Assembly: GCA_900554375.1 (NCBI GenBank)
Contig: USHK01000007.1
Location: 1 to 14,606 of the forward strand
Length of the DNA stretch: 14,606 bases
Source: an uncultured Sutterella sp.
GTDB lineage: Bacteria; Pseudomonadota; Gammaproteobacteria; Burkholderiales; Burkholderiaceae_F
Direction of reading: 5' to 3'
The notes beneath the pieces were generated by a model. The model searched no databases, had not been told where the DNA came from, and saw only the letters and a program-made list of their open reading frames with translations. The stretch's first letter is position 1. Each line of letters starts with the position of its first letter. Below are positions 6,293-14,581 of the stretch, in pieces. Position numbers and translations under genes: made by a program.

Positions 6293-7048
6293 GTGAGTAC
6301 CATCAACAGGCGAACTTTCATAAAGGGCACGACTGCCGGTTCTCTGTTCGTTCTCACGCTGGCCGGTTGCTCTGAAAAGAAGGGCGCACCCATCAAAAGC
6401 GCTCAAGCTCAAGGAGTAAAACCTGCTGGTTTGCAGCAAGGCTCTGCCAAGCACCACTACGTCATGGTCTTTGACCAGAACAAGTGCGTAGGCTGCGGCG
6501 AATGTAAAGAAGCCTGTGCCGAAACCAACAAAACACCTGCCGGTGTGTTCCGTCTGGCCTTGGAACGTCAGAACGGAAGAGAGCCCGGAACGGCTTGCCC
6601 GTACTGCGGAAAAATTGAGCCCTGCGACTGCGAACGTAAATATGTTCGTGTTTCTTGTCAGCAGTGTCTTGACGCTCCCTGTGTTCGCGTTTGCCCGACA
6701 CAGGCAGCTCACCGCGATCCGGAAACCAATATCGTGACGATGGATCCGGACAAATGCGTCGGATGCAAGTACTGCATCGCCGCTTGCCCGTACAACGTCC
6801 GTTTTATCAACCCCCAGACCCGCGTTGCAGAGAACTGCGACTTCTGTCTGCATACGAAGTTGGCAAAAGGCGAAGATCCGGCCTGCGTCTCTAAGTGCCG
6901 TTACGGTGCTTTGGCGTTCGGCGATTTGAACGATCCGAACTCTTATGTCGCCAAACTCTTAGACGTGAAGGATGCCGTCCGAGTTCGCACTTATCTCGGT
7001 ACTGAACCGAGTCTGCGTTACATCCCGGTGATGAAGGAGAAAATCTAA
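6293..7048 (+). CDS. Tat-exported lipoprotein ferredoxin, YdhX/NrfC-like, with extra CxxC/CxC
   Basis: 251-aa four-cluster electron-transfer subunit of the DmsB/NrfC/PsrB type, like E. coli YdhX. The GTG start is supported by AGGAG 7 nt upstream. The N-terminus joins a Tat motif (NRRTFIKG, 5-12) to a lipobox (LAGC, 23-26), so C26 should be lipidated. The following Ser (27) would allow outer-membrane sorting under the E. coli rule. [4Fe-4S] cysteines: 65/68/71/75, 122/125/130/134, 155/158/161/165 and 182/185/198/202. Four further cysteines (102, 105, 111, 113: CPYC and CDC) lie in the loop between cluster motifs I and II and are not in E. coli YdhX as I recall it; they could bind another metal. 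The gene ends directly against the NrfD-like gene, the usual partner that exchanges electrons with quinone. Confidence 0.93.
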   Translation: MSTINRRTFIKGTTAGSLFVLTLAGCSEKKGAPIKSAQAQGVKPAGLQQGSAKHHYVMVFDQNKCVGCGECKEACAETNKTPAGVFRLALERQNGREPGTACPYCGKIEPCDCERKYVRVSCQQCLDAPCVRVCPTQAAHRDPETNIVTMDPDKCVGCKYCIAACPYNVRFINPQTRVAENCDFCLHTKLAKGEDPACVSKCRYGALAFGDLNDPNSYVAKLLDVKDAVRVRTYLGTEPSLRYIPVMKEKI

Positions 7049-7996
7049 ATGGACGGAGCCATCAACTTTACAATGGGTTTATCCGAGGGCATTGCTTGGC
7101 CCTGGCCGATTGCCGTCTATTTGTTCTTAGCCGGCATCTCGGGCGGTGCGGTAGCCGTAGCCCTTATGCTTAATTTCTTTAGGCATAAGACGGAAACAAC
7201 GCCCATCATCAAATCTGCAAGCATAATCGGTCTGGCAACCATCCTGCTCGGTATGCTCTGCTTAGTACTGGACCTAACCAATCCTCTGTACTTCTGGAGA
7301 ATTCTGGTCTACTACAACCCGACAAGCGTCATGAGCATCGGTGTCATGCTGCTGCTTTTCTATATTCCTCTGGTTGCAGTACTAATGGTGATGTCTTTTG
7401 CAGACACCTTCAGCAAATGGCCGCTTTTAGGCTGGATTAAACCGGTCTGTGATTGGCTGGAAAAATTCCGCGTTTGGATCAATGCCATCGTTATGGTGCT
7501 TGCAATTGCCATCTGCGCTTACACGGGCTTCCTGATCTCTGCGCTGATCCGCTTCCCGCTGATCAATACGGCCGTTCTTCCCGCACTCTTCGTTGCTTCC
7601 GGTATTTCTGCCGGCATGGCTGCCACTAAGATTTTGGCCGCTTGCTGCTTCGGAGCCCGGGAAGAAGACCCCGACATGCATGCAATGCATCAAGCCGAAT
7701 GGCCGGTCATGGCAACTGAAGCTTTCTGCTTATTCATGATTGCCATTGCGCTTCTCTCCGGCAACGAATCCGCAAAGCTTGCCTTCAGCGCTTTCACGCA
7801 AGGCATCTGGGCGGTTGTGTTCTGGGTCGGTGCTGTTGGTATCGGTTTCGGTATCCCGCTGATCGCTTCGATCATCGCTGGCAAACATACTGAGTCCAAG
7901 GTCTCCTTCTACTTTGCAGGAACCTGCGCGATTGCCGGCATGATGTGCCTGCGTCTGTTCATCCTTTACGCAGGACAGATGAATACCATCGTCTAA
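7049..7996 (+). CDS. NrfD/PsrC-type quinone-reactive membrane subunit
   Basis: 315-aa polytopic inner-membrane protein. The N-terminal WPWPIAVYLFLAGISGG (17-33) is the NrfD/PsrC hallmark. About eight membrane segments: roughly 18-41, 57-76, 94-117, 143-166, 173-199, 219-238, 253-278 and 285-309. Members of this family bind (mena)quinone(l) without haem and pass electrons to or from a DmsB/NrfC-type ferredoxin, here the product of the gene just upstream. The ATG follows the preceding TAA with no gap, and AAGGAG lies within the previous gene, so translation is coupled. In E. coli this role would fall to the b-type cytochrome YdhU, so the membrane module has been exchanged. Last gene of the operon. 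Confidence 0.94.
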   Translation: MDGAINFTMGLSEGIAWPWPIAVYLFLAGISGGAVAVALMLNFFRHKTETTPIIKSASIIGLATILLGMLCLVLDLTNPLYFWRILVYYNPTSVMSIGVMLLLFYIPLVAVLMVMSFADTFSKWPLLGWIKPVCDWLEKFRVWINAIVMVLAIAICAYTGFLISALIRFPLINTAVLPALFVASGISAGMAATKILAACCFGAREEDPDMHAMHQAEWPVMATEAFCLFMIAIALLSGNESAKLAFSAFTQGIWAVVFWVGAVGIGFGIPLIASIIAGKHTESKVSFYFAGTCAIAGMMCLRLFILYAGQMNTIV

Positions 7997-8019
7997 TCGC
8001 GAACTGCACATAAAAATAC

Positions 8020-8058
8020 AATCAGCCGGTTCTCCTCTCGAAAACCGGCTGATTTTTT
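8020..8058. terminator. Strong bidirectional intrinsic terminator
   Basis: AATCAGCCGGTT (8020-8031) pairs perfectly with AACCGGCTGATT (8043-8054), a 12-bp GC-rich stem with an 11-nt loop, followed by a T run through 8058. On the minus strand the same stem is followed by GTATTTTTAT. It lies between the converging NrfD-like and dgt genes and should end both transcripts. Confidence 0.93.
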
Positions 8059-8067
8059 GCTCTTCTA

Positions 8068-9213
8068 TCAGATTTCAAAAGCGGGGTTAAGCACTCGGTT
8101 GTACTCCAGAACCGCATATCGATCGGTCATCCCTGCGATGTAATCTGCAACCGTCCGCTCAACGCCGTACCGTTTTGATCTTTCCTGATAGAGCGGAGGC
8201 AACAGCGCCGGGGAGCGTACAAAAGCCTGATAGAGCTGTGCGATCATATCTGCGGATTTCTCTACTACACGCATGACGCGATAATGTCGATAAAGTTTTT
8301 CCATCAGCGTGCTTTTCAAAATTTTCATCTGACCGCGCGCTTCTTCCGAGAAAGAAATCAAAGGCGTTTTCAAGGCTCGGACGTCATCCGGAGATTTCGG
8401 CTGAGCCGCTTCAATGTTGGCCCGACTGGTAGACACTAGGTCATCCACCATATAACCGATAAGTCGTCTCACCACCTCCTTTTGCTTCCGGCGTTCCTGA
8501 ATTTCCGGATATTCTGCTGCCGTCTGCGCATGATATTTAGCATACAGCGGAACATTCTCAATTAAATCCTTTTCTTCGAGATAACCCACGCGCAGACCGT
8601 CATCGATGTCGTGTGTGCTGTAGGCAATCGCATCGGCAATATTCACTAGCTGAGCTTCCAGAGAGGGCTGTTCGCCTTTTAAAAAGCGTTCGCCCAAAGC
8701 GCCCAGCCGGAGCGCATTTTCTCGGCTGCAGTGCTTCAAAATGCCTTCTCGCGTCTCCCACGTGAGATTCAGTCCGTCGAAATTCGGATATTGATCTTCC
8801 AGCAAGTCAACGATACGCAGTGACTGCAGATTGTGTTCAAAACCACCGTAATCAGCCATGCAGCGATCCAAAGCCGTTTGTCCGGAATGCCCGAAAGGCG
8901 TATGTCCGAGATCATGAGCAAGAGCGATCGCCTCCGTTAAATCCGGATTAATCTTTAGGAGCGTCGCTGTTGTCCGTGCAATCTGCGCCACTTCTAATGT
9001 ATGGGTCAGACGTGTACGAAAAAGGTCCCCTTCGTGGTTTACAAAAACTTGCGTCTTATATTCCAATCTGCGGAACGCGGAACTATGGATGATGCGGTCA
9101 CGGTCACGCTGAAACTCGGTACGCGACGTACTGCTTTTTTCCTCAATTGCTCTTCCTCGCGAGTTTGCGGAACTGCAGGCGTAATCCGCCAGTTCAAAAC
9201 CTTCCGTAATCAT
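8068..9213 (-). CDS. dgt: dGTPase-like dNTP triphosphohydrolase
   Basis: 381-aa HD-domain enzyme that hydrolyses dGTP or other dNTPs to the nucleoside and triphosphate, in the cytoplasm. Metal-binding HD residues are visible: H71 (RTRLTHTLEVAQ), H100-D101 within HDLGHTPFGH, and D194 (ADAIAYSTHD). SAFRRLEYKTQVF (45-57) is the N-terminal family signature. The length fits the deoxyguanosinetriphosphate triphosphohydrolase-like proteins (type 2), which are shorter than E. coli Dgt (about 505 aa). Its ATG overlaps the aroB stop (ATGA, 9210-9213), so it is translated from the aroKB message. The aroK-aroB-dgt order is typical of betaproteobacteria. Confidence 0.95.
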   Translation of the reverse strand: MITEGFELADYACSSANSRGRAIEEKSSTSRTEFQRDRDRIIHSSAFRRLEYKTQVFVNHEGDLFRTRLTHTLEVAQIARTTATLLKINPDLTEAIALAHDLGHTPFGHSGQTALDRCMADYGGFEHNLQSLRIVDLLEDQYPNFDGLNLTWETREGILKHCSRENALRLGALGERFLKGEQPSLEAQLVNIADAIAYSTHDIDDGLRVGYLEEKDLIENVPLYAKYHAQTAAEYPEIQERRKQKEVVRRLIGYMVDDLVSTSRANIEAAQPKSPDDVRALKTPLISFSEEARGQMKILKSTLMEKLYRHYRVMRVVEKSADMIAQLYQAFVRSPALLPPLYQERSKRYGVERTVADYIAGMTDRYAVLEYNRVLNPAFEI

Positions 9214-10292
9214 GGCTCATATCCTTCTTCAAGAAGTACTTCCCTGATCAAACTCTCAGGGACCTCTTCGATAACCGTCGTCCCGATCGCGACCGGCAGA
9301 ATAAAGTGAGGCACGCCCTTGGTACTCTTTTTATCGCCTTTCATCGCTTCGATCGCAGCCGCTGCAGCGATGCCGGATATGCGAACAGGAAGTCCGGCCC
9401 GGTGAATCAAATCTCGAATCCTTTCAACGTCTTCAAGACTGATTTTTCCCTGCTTCTCGGCCGTCACCGCTGCTAAGATCGTTCCCACGGCCACCGCTTC
9501 CCCGTGCAGCCAGGTGCCGTACCCCGTCAGTTTCTCAATCGCATGACCGAACGTGTGGCCGAGATTAAGTTTGGCGCGTTCGCCCTTTTCTTTTTCATCT
9601 CGGGAAACAACTCCGGCCTTGATTTCGCAGGATTGTCCGACCACTTCAGCCACCGTCTCAGGCTCAAGCGCTCTTAACTGCTCCATGTTGCGTTCGAGCT
9701 CTTCGAAATAAGCCTTATCCGCTAAAACACCGTGCTTAATAATTTCTGCAATGCCGGCGCCGATTTCTCTTACAGGCAGTGTACGCAAAAAGTCGGAATC
9801 GGCAATCACAGCCTCAGGCTGATGAAAAGCGCCAACCAAGTTTTTTCCAGCCGTCATATTCATGCCGGTTTTACCGCCGACCGAAGAGTCAACCATCGCG
9901 AGCAGCGTTGTCGGAACCTGAATAAAGCGGATGCCGCGCATATAAATCGCGGCCGCAAAACCAGCGAGATCTCCGACCACTCCGCCCCCGAACGCAATTA
10001 CAACCGACTTTCGGTCTGCCCCCATCGAGGCAAGTTTTTCAAGAATCACCGAAACGCTGCTCCAGTCTTTATAGGACTCTCCATCAGGGAGAATGGCAGA
10101 TTCCGTGCGGCAAACCTTGTTGCAGAGCTCGTATATTTTTTTTAGATAGAGAGAACCAACCGTAATATTGGTGACAATCAGACAACTGGAAGGATTGAGC
10201 CGTTTCAATTCCGCCGGGAGGTCTTTTACCACACCGGAACCTAACTTGATATTGTAGGAGTGGCCGGGAACATTGACTTGTACTTCTTTCAT
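9210..10292 (-). CDS. aroB: 3-dehydroquinate synthase
   Basis: 360-aa NAD-dependent, metal-dependent enzyme converting DAHP to 3-dehydroquinate, the second step of the shikimate pathway. Family features: the nucleotide-binding GGGVVGDLAGFAA (102-114), QVPTTLLAMVDSSVGGKTG (125-143), and the zinc ligands E183 (AEIIKHG), H246 (LNLGHTFGH) and H263 (HGEAVAVG), one position off the E. coli numbering. Full length. It overlaps aroK upstream (ATGA, 10289-10292) and dgt downstream by the same 4-nt arrangement. Confidence 0.98.
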   Translation of the reverse strand: MKEVQVNVPGHSYNIKLGSGVVKDLPAELKRLNPSSCLIVTNITVGSLYLKKIYELCNKVCRTESAILPDGESYKDWSSVSVILEKLASMGADRKSVVIAFGGGVVGDLAGFAAAIYMRGIRFIQVPTTLLAMVDSSVGGKTGMNMTAGKNLVGAFHQPEAVIADSDFLRTLPVREIGAGIAEIIKHGVLADKAYFEELERNMEQLRALEPETVAEVVGQSCEIKAGVVSRDEKEKGERAKLNLGHTFGHAIEKLTGYGTWLHGEAVAVGTILAAVTAEKQGKISLEDVERIRDLIHRAGLPVRISGIAAAAAIEAMKGDKKSTKGVPHFILPVAIGTTVIEEVPESLIREVLLEEGYEP

Positions 10293-10837
10293 GCTTTTTT
10301 GGTAACGAGTTGGTGTTGATGGATAGCGTCGAGGAGTTCTTGGGCGGCGCGTGCTGCCTTCATTCCGTCCGTCTCATAAGAGAGATCGGCGACTTCCTCA
10401 TACAAAGGACCTCTTTCCTGCAGCAGACGGCAAATCTTCTCCAGTGGATCTTCGCACTGGAGTAAAGGGCGATCCGTGCCCTGCGTGCGTCGAAAACATT
10501 CTTCTGCGCTAACTTTAAGATGGACTGCGACAGCCGGAGACGCTTTCAGAATTTCTCGATTTTCTTTCCGAGTGACGATTCCGCCCCCGGTGGCTACAAC
10601 CATTCCGGAGGCTTTCGCATATTCCTGCAGCAGACGAGTTTCCCGAAGCCTAAAGCCGGCTTCACCTTCCGTCTCGAAAATATGAGGAATCGAAACTCCG
10701 CAGCGCTCTTCCAGCTCTCGATCGAGATCGACAAAGTTCATCCCCATCAACGCAGCCAGAGCTTTGCCGATCGTCGACTTTCCGGCGCCCATCATTCCGA
10801 CGAGAAATATCGTTCGGTGCGAAGGTTGTACTGCCAT
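10289..10837 (-). CDS. aroK: Shikimate kinase
   Basis: 182-aa P-loop kinase that phosphorylates shikimate at the 3-OH using ATP. Walker A is GMMGAGKST (14-22); the substrate-binding DLD (37-39), GFR (61-63) and GGG (84-86) follow; the lid arginine lies in TDRPLLQ. The C-terminus is slightly extended relative to the usual 173 or so residues. The ATG is preceded by AAAGGAG with a short 4-nt gap. First gene of aroK-aroB-dgt; a TAAAAT about 45 nt upstream could be its -10, without a convincing -35. Confidence 0.97.
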   Translation of the reverse strand: MAVQPSHRTIFLVGMMGAGKSTIGKALAALMGMNFVDLDRELEERCGVSIPHIFETEGEAGFRLRETRLLQEYAKASGMVVATGGGIVTRKENREILKASPAVAVHLKVSAEECFRRTQGTDRPLLQCEDPLEKICRLLQERGPLYEEVADLSYETDGMKAARAAQELLDAIHQHQLVTKKA

Positions 10838-10912
10838 ATGACTCCTTTGCTTTAGCAGCTGCGAATGATTTGAATTTTAACAATGCAGTTTCGTTCCTGA
10901 AGACCCATCGCG

Positions 10913-11341
10913 TTATTTGATCAGGAAAAACAAACCGATACAGCAAATAACGACGCCGAATAACTTCCGTCCGCTAATTGGTTCGCCGTAAAACAAAAAT
11001 CCGATAAATAACAAGAGGATAGCAAGGGCAATGTTGGTCACCAAAGAAGCCGTGTTTATCTTCCATCCAGCTCGATAGGTGAGTATGTAGCCAACTTCCA
11101 AGGCAACCACTGCCAAGCCGAGTGTCGGCGCCGTCCAGTTGAGCTTTGATAGTTCTGTTGAAAATGATTCTCTCTGCTGAAAAAAGAAAAAGACCGAAAT
11201 ACAAACTGCCGCAGCGGTCAGGTAAGTAACGCAGAGAGAAATAAAAGGATTCGCCTGTTCGGGCGTAGATTTGGTACAAATGTTGTAGAAACAGTTTGCC
11301 AGCGTGATTAGCGCAATCGGCCAAAATAAATTCCAAAACAT
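10913..11341 (-). CDS. Small EamA/DMT-type membrane protein
   Basis: 142-aa hydrophobic protein with about five membrane segments (about 5-23, 33-54, 71-91, 98-118 and 124-141). It looks like a single EamA (drug/metabolite transporter) repeat, with the typical late GFLFYGEPISGRKLFGVVICCIG segment. Two-domain members are about 300 aa, so this one would need to dimerise, as small multidrug resistance proteins do. Substrate unknown. It points the same way as aroK, 75 bp upstream of it, and might be co-transcribed. The Shine-Dalgarno before its ATG is weak. Confidence 0.75.
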   Translation of the reverse strand: MFWNLFWPIALITLANCFYNICTKSTPEQANPFISLCVTYLTAAAVCISVFFFFQQRESFSTELSKLNWTAPTLGLAVVALEVGYILTYRAGWKINTASLVTNIALAILLLFIGFLFYGEPISGRKLFGVVICCIGLFFLIK

Positions 11342-11476
11342 AGTGTGTTCTTAGGCTTTCTTCGGTTCTTCTTATTAATCTACGGTGGAAAGTCCTTGTT
11401 CTGCGAACTTACGCTTAGGATTCTGTGTTTTATCAAGTGTTTTCTGCAATCTAAAGGTTTTGCTCACTAAAATGGA

Positions 11477-11505
11477 TTGCTGCAAGAAAAAATAATGCCT
11501 TAAAT
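11477..11505 (+). promoter_or_regulatory. Candidate promoter of azlCD
   Basis: TTGCTG (11477-11482, 4/6 to TTGACA), a 17-bp spacer, TTAAAT (11500-11505, 4/6 to TATAAT). Transcription would start only a few nucleotides before the azlC ATG at 11519. The 177-bp spacer also has to hold the promoter of the EamA-like gene, which I cannot place. Confidence 0.3.
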
Positions 11506-11518
11506 CCCAAAACTAGAA

Positions 11519-12235
11519 ATGCAGTTTCAAAATTCTTTGGTGAAAAATGCTTTTTCCGCCTCCATTCCGGTGTGTATGGGCTATATCCCGCTCGGGATTG
11601 TCTTCGGTTTCCTTTGCGTTCAGGCAGGCGCTCCCTGGTGGATTCCTCCGATCAGTTCAATCCTCATCTACGGAGGCGCCGTCCAATACATGATGATTCC
11701 GATGCTGGCCGCTGAAATGTCAGTCGCCTCCATCGCCTTCGCAACTGCGGTTGTCAATCTTCGGCACGTCTTTTACGGTCTCTCCCTATTGGATCGTCTT
11801 CATGCCGCCGGTTGGAAAAAGTGGCTGATCGCTTTTCTGCTGACCGATGAGACTTACTCCCTTATCACTACTGAGAAAAAAGACGCTCCTATTGACCGCC
11901 TGGTTCTAATCGCGGTGTTTGACTATTCATGGTGGATCCTTGGAAGTCTAATCGGCGGCTTACTGGGCGCAGCCGCTACGATTGAATTGGCCGGTTTTGA
12001 CTTTGTCCTCACCAGTCTTTTTGCCATGCTGCTGTGTGAACAATGGCGCGGCCGCGTCAATTCCAAACCCCTCTGGGTTGCCTTGATCGGTTATGCCGTT
12101 GCTCGCTTCATCAGTGCAGAAAATGCATTAGCAATATCTATCGCCATTTGTGCATTAGGCGCTGTTCTTTTTGCCTTCCAGAAGAATCCTCTCCCCAAAG
12201 TAGTTCCTTCCGAAGGAGGTTCAAGCCATGAATGA
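11519..12235 (+). CDS. azlC: AzlC-family branched-chain amino-acid exporter, large subunit
   Basis: 238-aa inner-membrane protein of the AzlC/YgaZ (LIV-E) family, which with its small partner exports branched-chain amino acids and their analogues. The N-terminal signature SIPVCMGYIPLGIVFGFL (14-31) and the following IYGGAVQYM (50-58) and VVNLRHVFYGLSL (78-90) are typical. Several membrane segments; a hydrophilic tail after about 222. No Shine-Dalgarno is visible before the ATG (ACTAGAAATG), although the start fits the family's usual N-terminus. It overlaps azlD by 8 nt. Confidence 0.93.
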   Translation: MQFQNSLVKNAFSASIPVCMGYIPLGIVFGFLCVQAGAPWWIPPISSILIYGGAVQYMMIPMLAAEMSVASIAFATAVVNLRHVFYGLSLLDRLHAAGWKKWLIAFLLTDETYSLITTEKKDAPIDRLVLIAVFDYSWWILGSLIGGLLGAAATIELAGFDFVLTSLFAMLLCEQWRGRVNSKPLWVALIGYAVARFISAENALAISIAICALGAVLFAFQKNPLPKVVPSEGGSSHE

Positions 12236-12557
12236 CTACGTATATCTTTTCATAGTGTTCATCGCTATGGGTGCAGTGACAGCTGCTGAGCGACTTCTTC
12301 CTTTCGCTTGCTCGTCTTGGCTGCGCAAGCAGCGCTGGGTAGGCGTTGTCGGCGATTTCCTGCCGCTTGCTATTATGGTGCTGCTGGTTCTGCACGCATC
12401 AACAGGCTCGGCGCTCGCCCGAGGCGGACTGCCGGTTCCCGAAGTCGCGGGCGTCTTTCTGACCTTAATCGTTCAATGGTTCGTAAAAAAACCGCTTCTT
12501 TCGATTTTTACCGGGACCGCCGTTTATGTAATTTTGGTAAACAGCTTTTTCGCGTAA
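12228..12557 (+). CDS. azlD: AzlD-family branched-chain amino-acid exporter, small subunit
   Basis: 109-aa protein with about four membrane segments, the AzlD/YgaH partner of AzlC. The N-terminal MGAVTAAERLLPF (14-26) and the central LPLAIMVLLVL (45-55) fit the family (T-R/E-xLPF and P-AIM signatures). The ATG lies inside the azlC 3' end and has an excellent ribosome-binding site, GAAGGAGGT (12212-12220), 7 nt upstream, so it can be initiated strongly on its own as well as by coupling. Confidence 0.93.
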   Translation: MNDYVYLFIVFIAMGAVTAAERLLPFACSSWLRKQRWVGVVGDFLPLAIMVLLVLHASTGSALARGGLPVPEVAGVFLTLIVQWFVKKPLLSIFTGTAVYVILVNSFFA

Positions 12558-12621
12558 TAGTGCCCGCTTCGCTACAGTTAGTTACAGTCGGGCCTAGAAA
12601 TTACGCTCCTTGCGCAGTAAG

Positions 12622-12651
12622 AGGACGGAAATAGACTCCGTCCTTCTTTTT
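12622..12651 (+). terminator. Intrinsic terminator after azlCD
   Basis: AGGACGGA (12622-12629) pairs with TCCGTCCT (12637-12644), 7-nt loop, then TCTTTTT. It separates azlCD from the penicillin-binding protein gene. No confident promoter for the latter is visible in 12652-12699. Confidence 0.85.
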
Positions 12652-12699
12652 CAAAAGGTAAAATTAGGCGCTCATACAAACAATTAACGTGAGAATATT

Positions 12700-14581
12700 G
12701 TGGCTGATACCAATAGAACAACGCCGGCTCGTTCCGCCGACAAATCTCCGAAGAAAGCTCCTGCGCCTCGTAAGGGAGGAAGCAGATTGTGGAGCTTTTT
12801 CAAGGGCTTTGTCGCAACCTGCATTGCCCTCGCTTTAGCCGGCGTCGGTTTGGCGCTTTTTGTCTTCGCCCTCGTTTACTCTCAGCTCCCCCCGATTGAC
12901 ACCGTCGTCGACTACAAACCGAAGGTGCCGATGCGCGTATGGACAGCCGACGGAAAACTGATTGCTGAATTCGGAGAAGAACGCCGCGACTTTGTCACGA
13001 TTAATGAAATCCCTCCGCTTGTTAAAGAAGCTTTGATTTCTGCGGAAGACGACGGCTTCTACCAACATGCGGGTATTGAACCTAAAGGTTTTATTCGTGC
13101 TGCACTCAACAACTTAGCCACCGGAAGAAAAAGCCAGGGTGCTTCCACCATCACTATGCAGGTGGCCCGCAACTTTTTCCTCTCCAGCGAGCGAAGCTAC
13201 ATTCGTAAACTTTACGAAGTCGCCATGGCGTTCAAAATCGAAGCCAATCTCAGCAAAGATGAGATCCTTCAGATTTACATGAATCAAATCTTCCTCGGCA
13301 ACCGAGCTTATGGTTTTGCTGCAGCTGCGCGCACCTATTACGGCAAAAGCCTCCAGCAATTAACTGCAGGGGAAGCCGCTACGCTGGCCGGCCTTCCGGC
13401 TGCGCCTTCAGTTTACAACCCGTTCGCAAGCCCAAAACGCGCAAAAATGCGCCGGGACTACGTACTCGGACGCATGAGAGATTTAGGCTACATCTCTGAA
13501 GCAGAGTATCAAAAGGAAGTGAATGCCCCGATTCAAACACGCCTGAGCCGTGTTGCAGAACAAGTCGGGACGCCCACCCGCATGAATGAGTCCCTCCATG
13601 CCGAATACGTTGCCGAACTAGTTCGCACCTTGATGTTTGATATCTTCCAACAGGAAACCTATACCCGTGGCCTGAACATCTACACAACCATTAATTCAGA
13701 AGATCAGGGCTACGCGTATAAATCCCTCCGCAGTCATCTCCAGGCCTACGACCATAGCCAAGGCTACCGAGGCCCCGAAGCAAAGGTAGATATCAGCGAT
13801 CCGCGGACTCGTGAACAAAATATTTCCAACGCACTTCAGGAAGCTTTGATTGCAACCGATATGCCGGCTGTCGTCGCCCTAGAAGTGTCTCCGACGGAAG
13901 TTAAGGTCCAGATGTCCCACGGAAAAGTAATCTCTATCACCGGAAAGGGGCTGGATTTTGTGAAGAAGGCGCTCCAGCCAAAAGCTAAAGCCGATATCAA
14001 AATCGTGCCGGGATCTGTTCTGAGACTTCAGAGCAACAAAGAAGGCTATTGGGAAATTACTCAGATTCCTCAAGCGGAGGCCGCCTTTATTGCGACCGAA
14101 TACCACACCGGAGCCATCAAGGCGATGGTCGGCGGTTATGACTTTGCCCTGAACAAATTCAACCACGTCACTCAGGCATGGCGCCAGCCGGGCTCTTCTT
14201 TTAAACCCTTTATTTATTCAGCCGCGATTGAGAAAGGCTTCTCTCCGCAAACGGTCATCAATGACGCTCCGATTGTTTTAGACCCATCCGAGACCGGCTT
14301 TAAGAAATGGAACCCTAAGAATTTCTCCGGTAAGTTCAGCGGTCCCATTATGATGAAAGATGCCTTGAAGAAATCACTGAACCTTGTGTCCATTCGAATT
14401 CTCCAAGCCATTACGCCGCGGTATGCAATAGATTTCATCCAACGCTTCGGCTTTGACGCAGATAAACATCCGCCCCATCTGTCCATGGCGCTCGGCGCCG
14501 GCTCTGTCACTCCGTGGCAGATGGTGGAAGGCTTCTCCGTTTTTGCTAACCTCGGCAGAAGAACGGAACCCTATTTGATAT
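12700..14581 (+). CDS. mrcA: Penicillin-binding protein 1A (bifunctional), 3' end missing
   Basis: Class A PBP that polymerises and cross-links peptidoglycan at the inner membrane (mrcA/ponA). 627 genomic codons are present. It has a basic cytoplasmic N-terminus, one membrane anchor (about 37-60), then a GT51 glycosyltransferase domain with the EDDGFYQHAG motif (catalytic E116), GASTITMQ (147-154), and an IYMNQIFLGNRAYGFAAAA region. The transpeptidase domain starts around 450 and shows SSFK (catalytic Ser 499, Lys 502) and SLN (559-561). The KTG motif and the rest of the C-terminus lie beyond the contig end; the codons from 14582 on are adapter. The GTG at 12700 is the best start, though its Shine-Dalgarno is weak. 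Divergent from aroK-aroB-dgt, as in other proteobacteria. Confidence 0.95.

Noticed and set aside
5620..6396. 258-codon minus-strand ORF over the cytochrome and ferredoxin starts
   Set aside because: Antisense to the haem-motif and Tat-signal coding regions and spans two intergenic hairpins; no recognisable domain.
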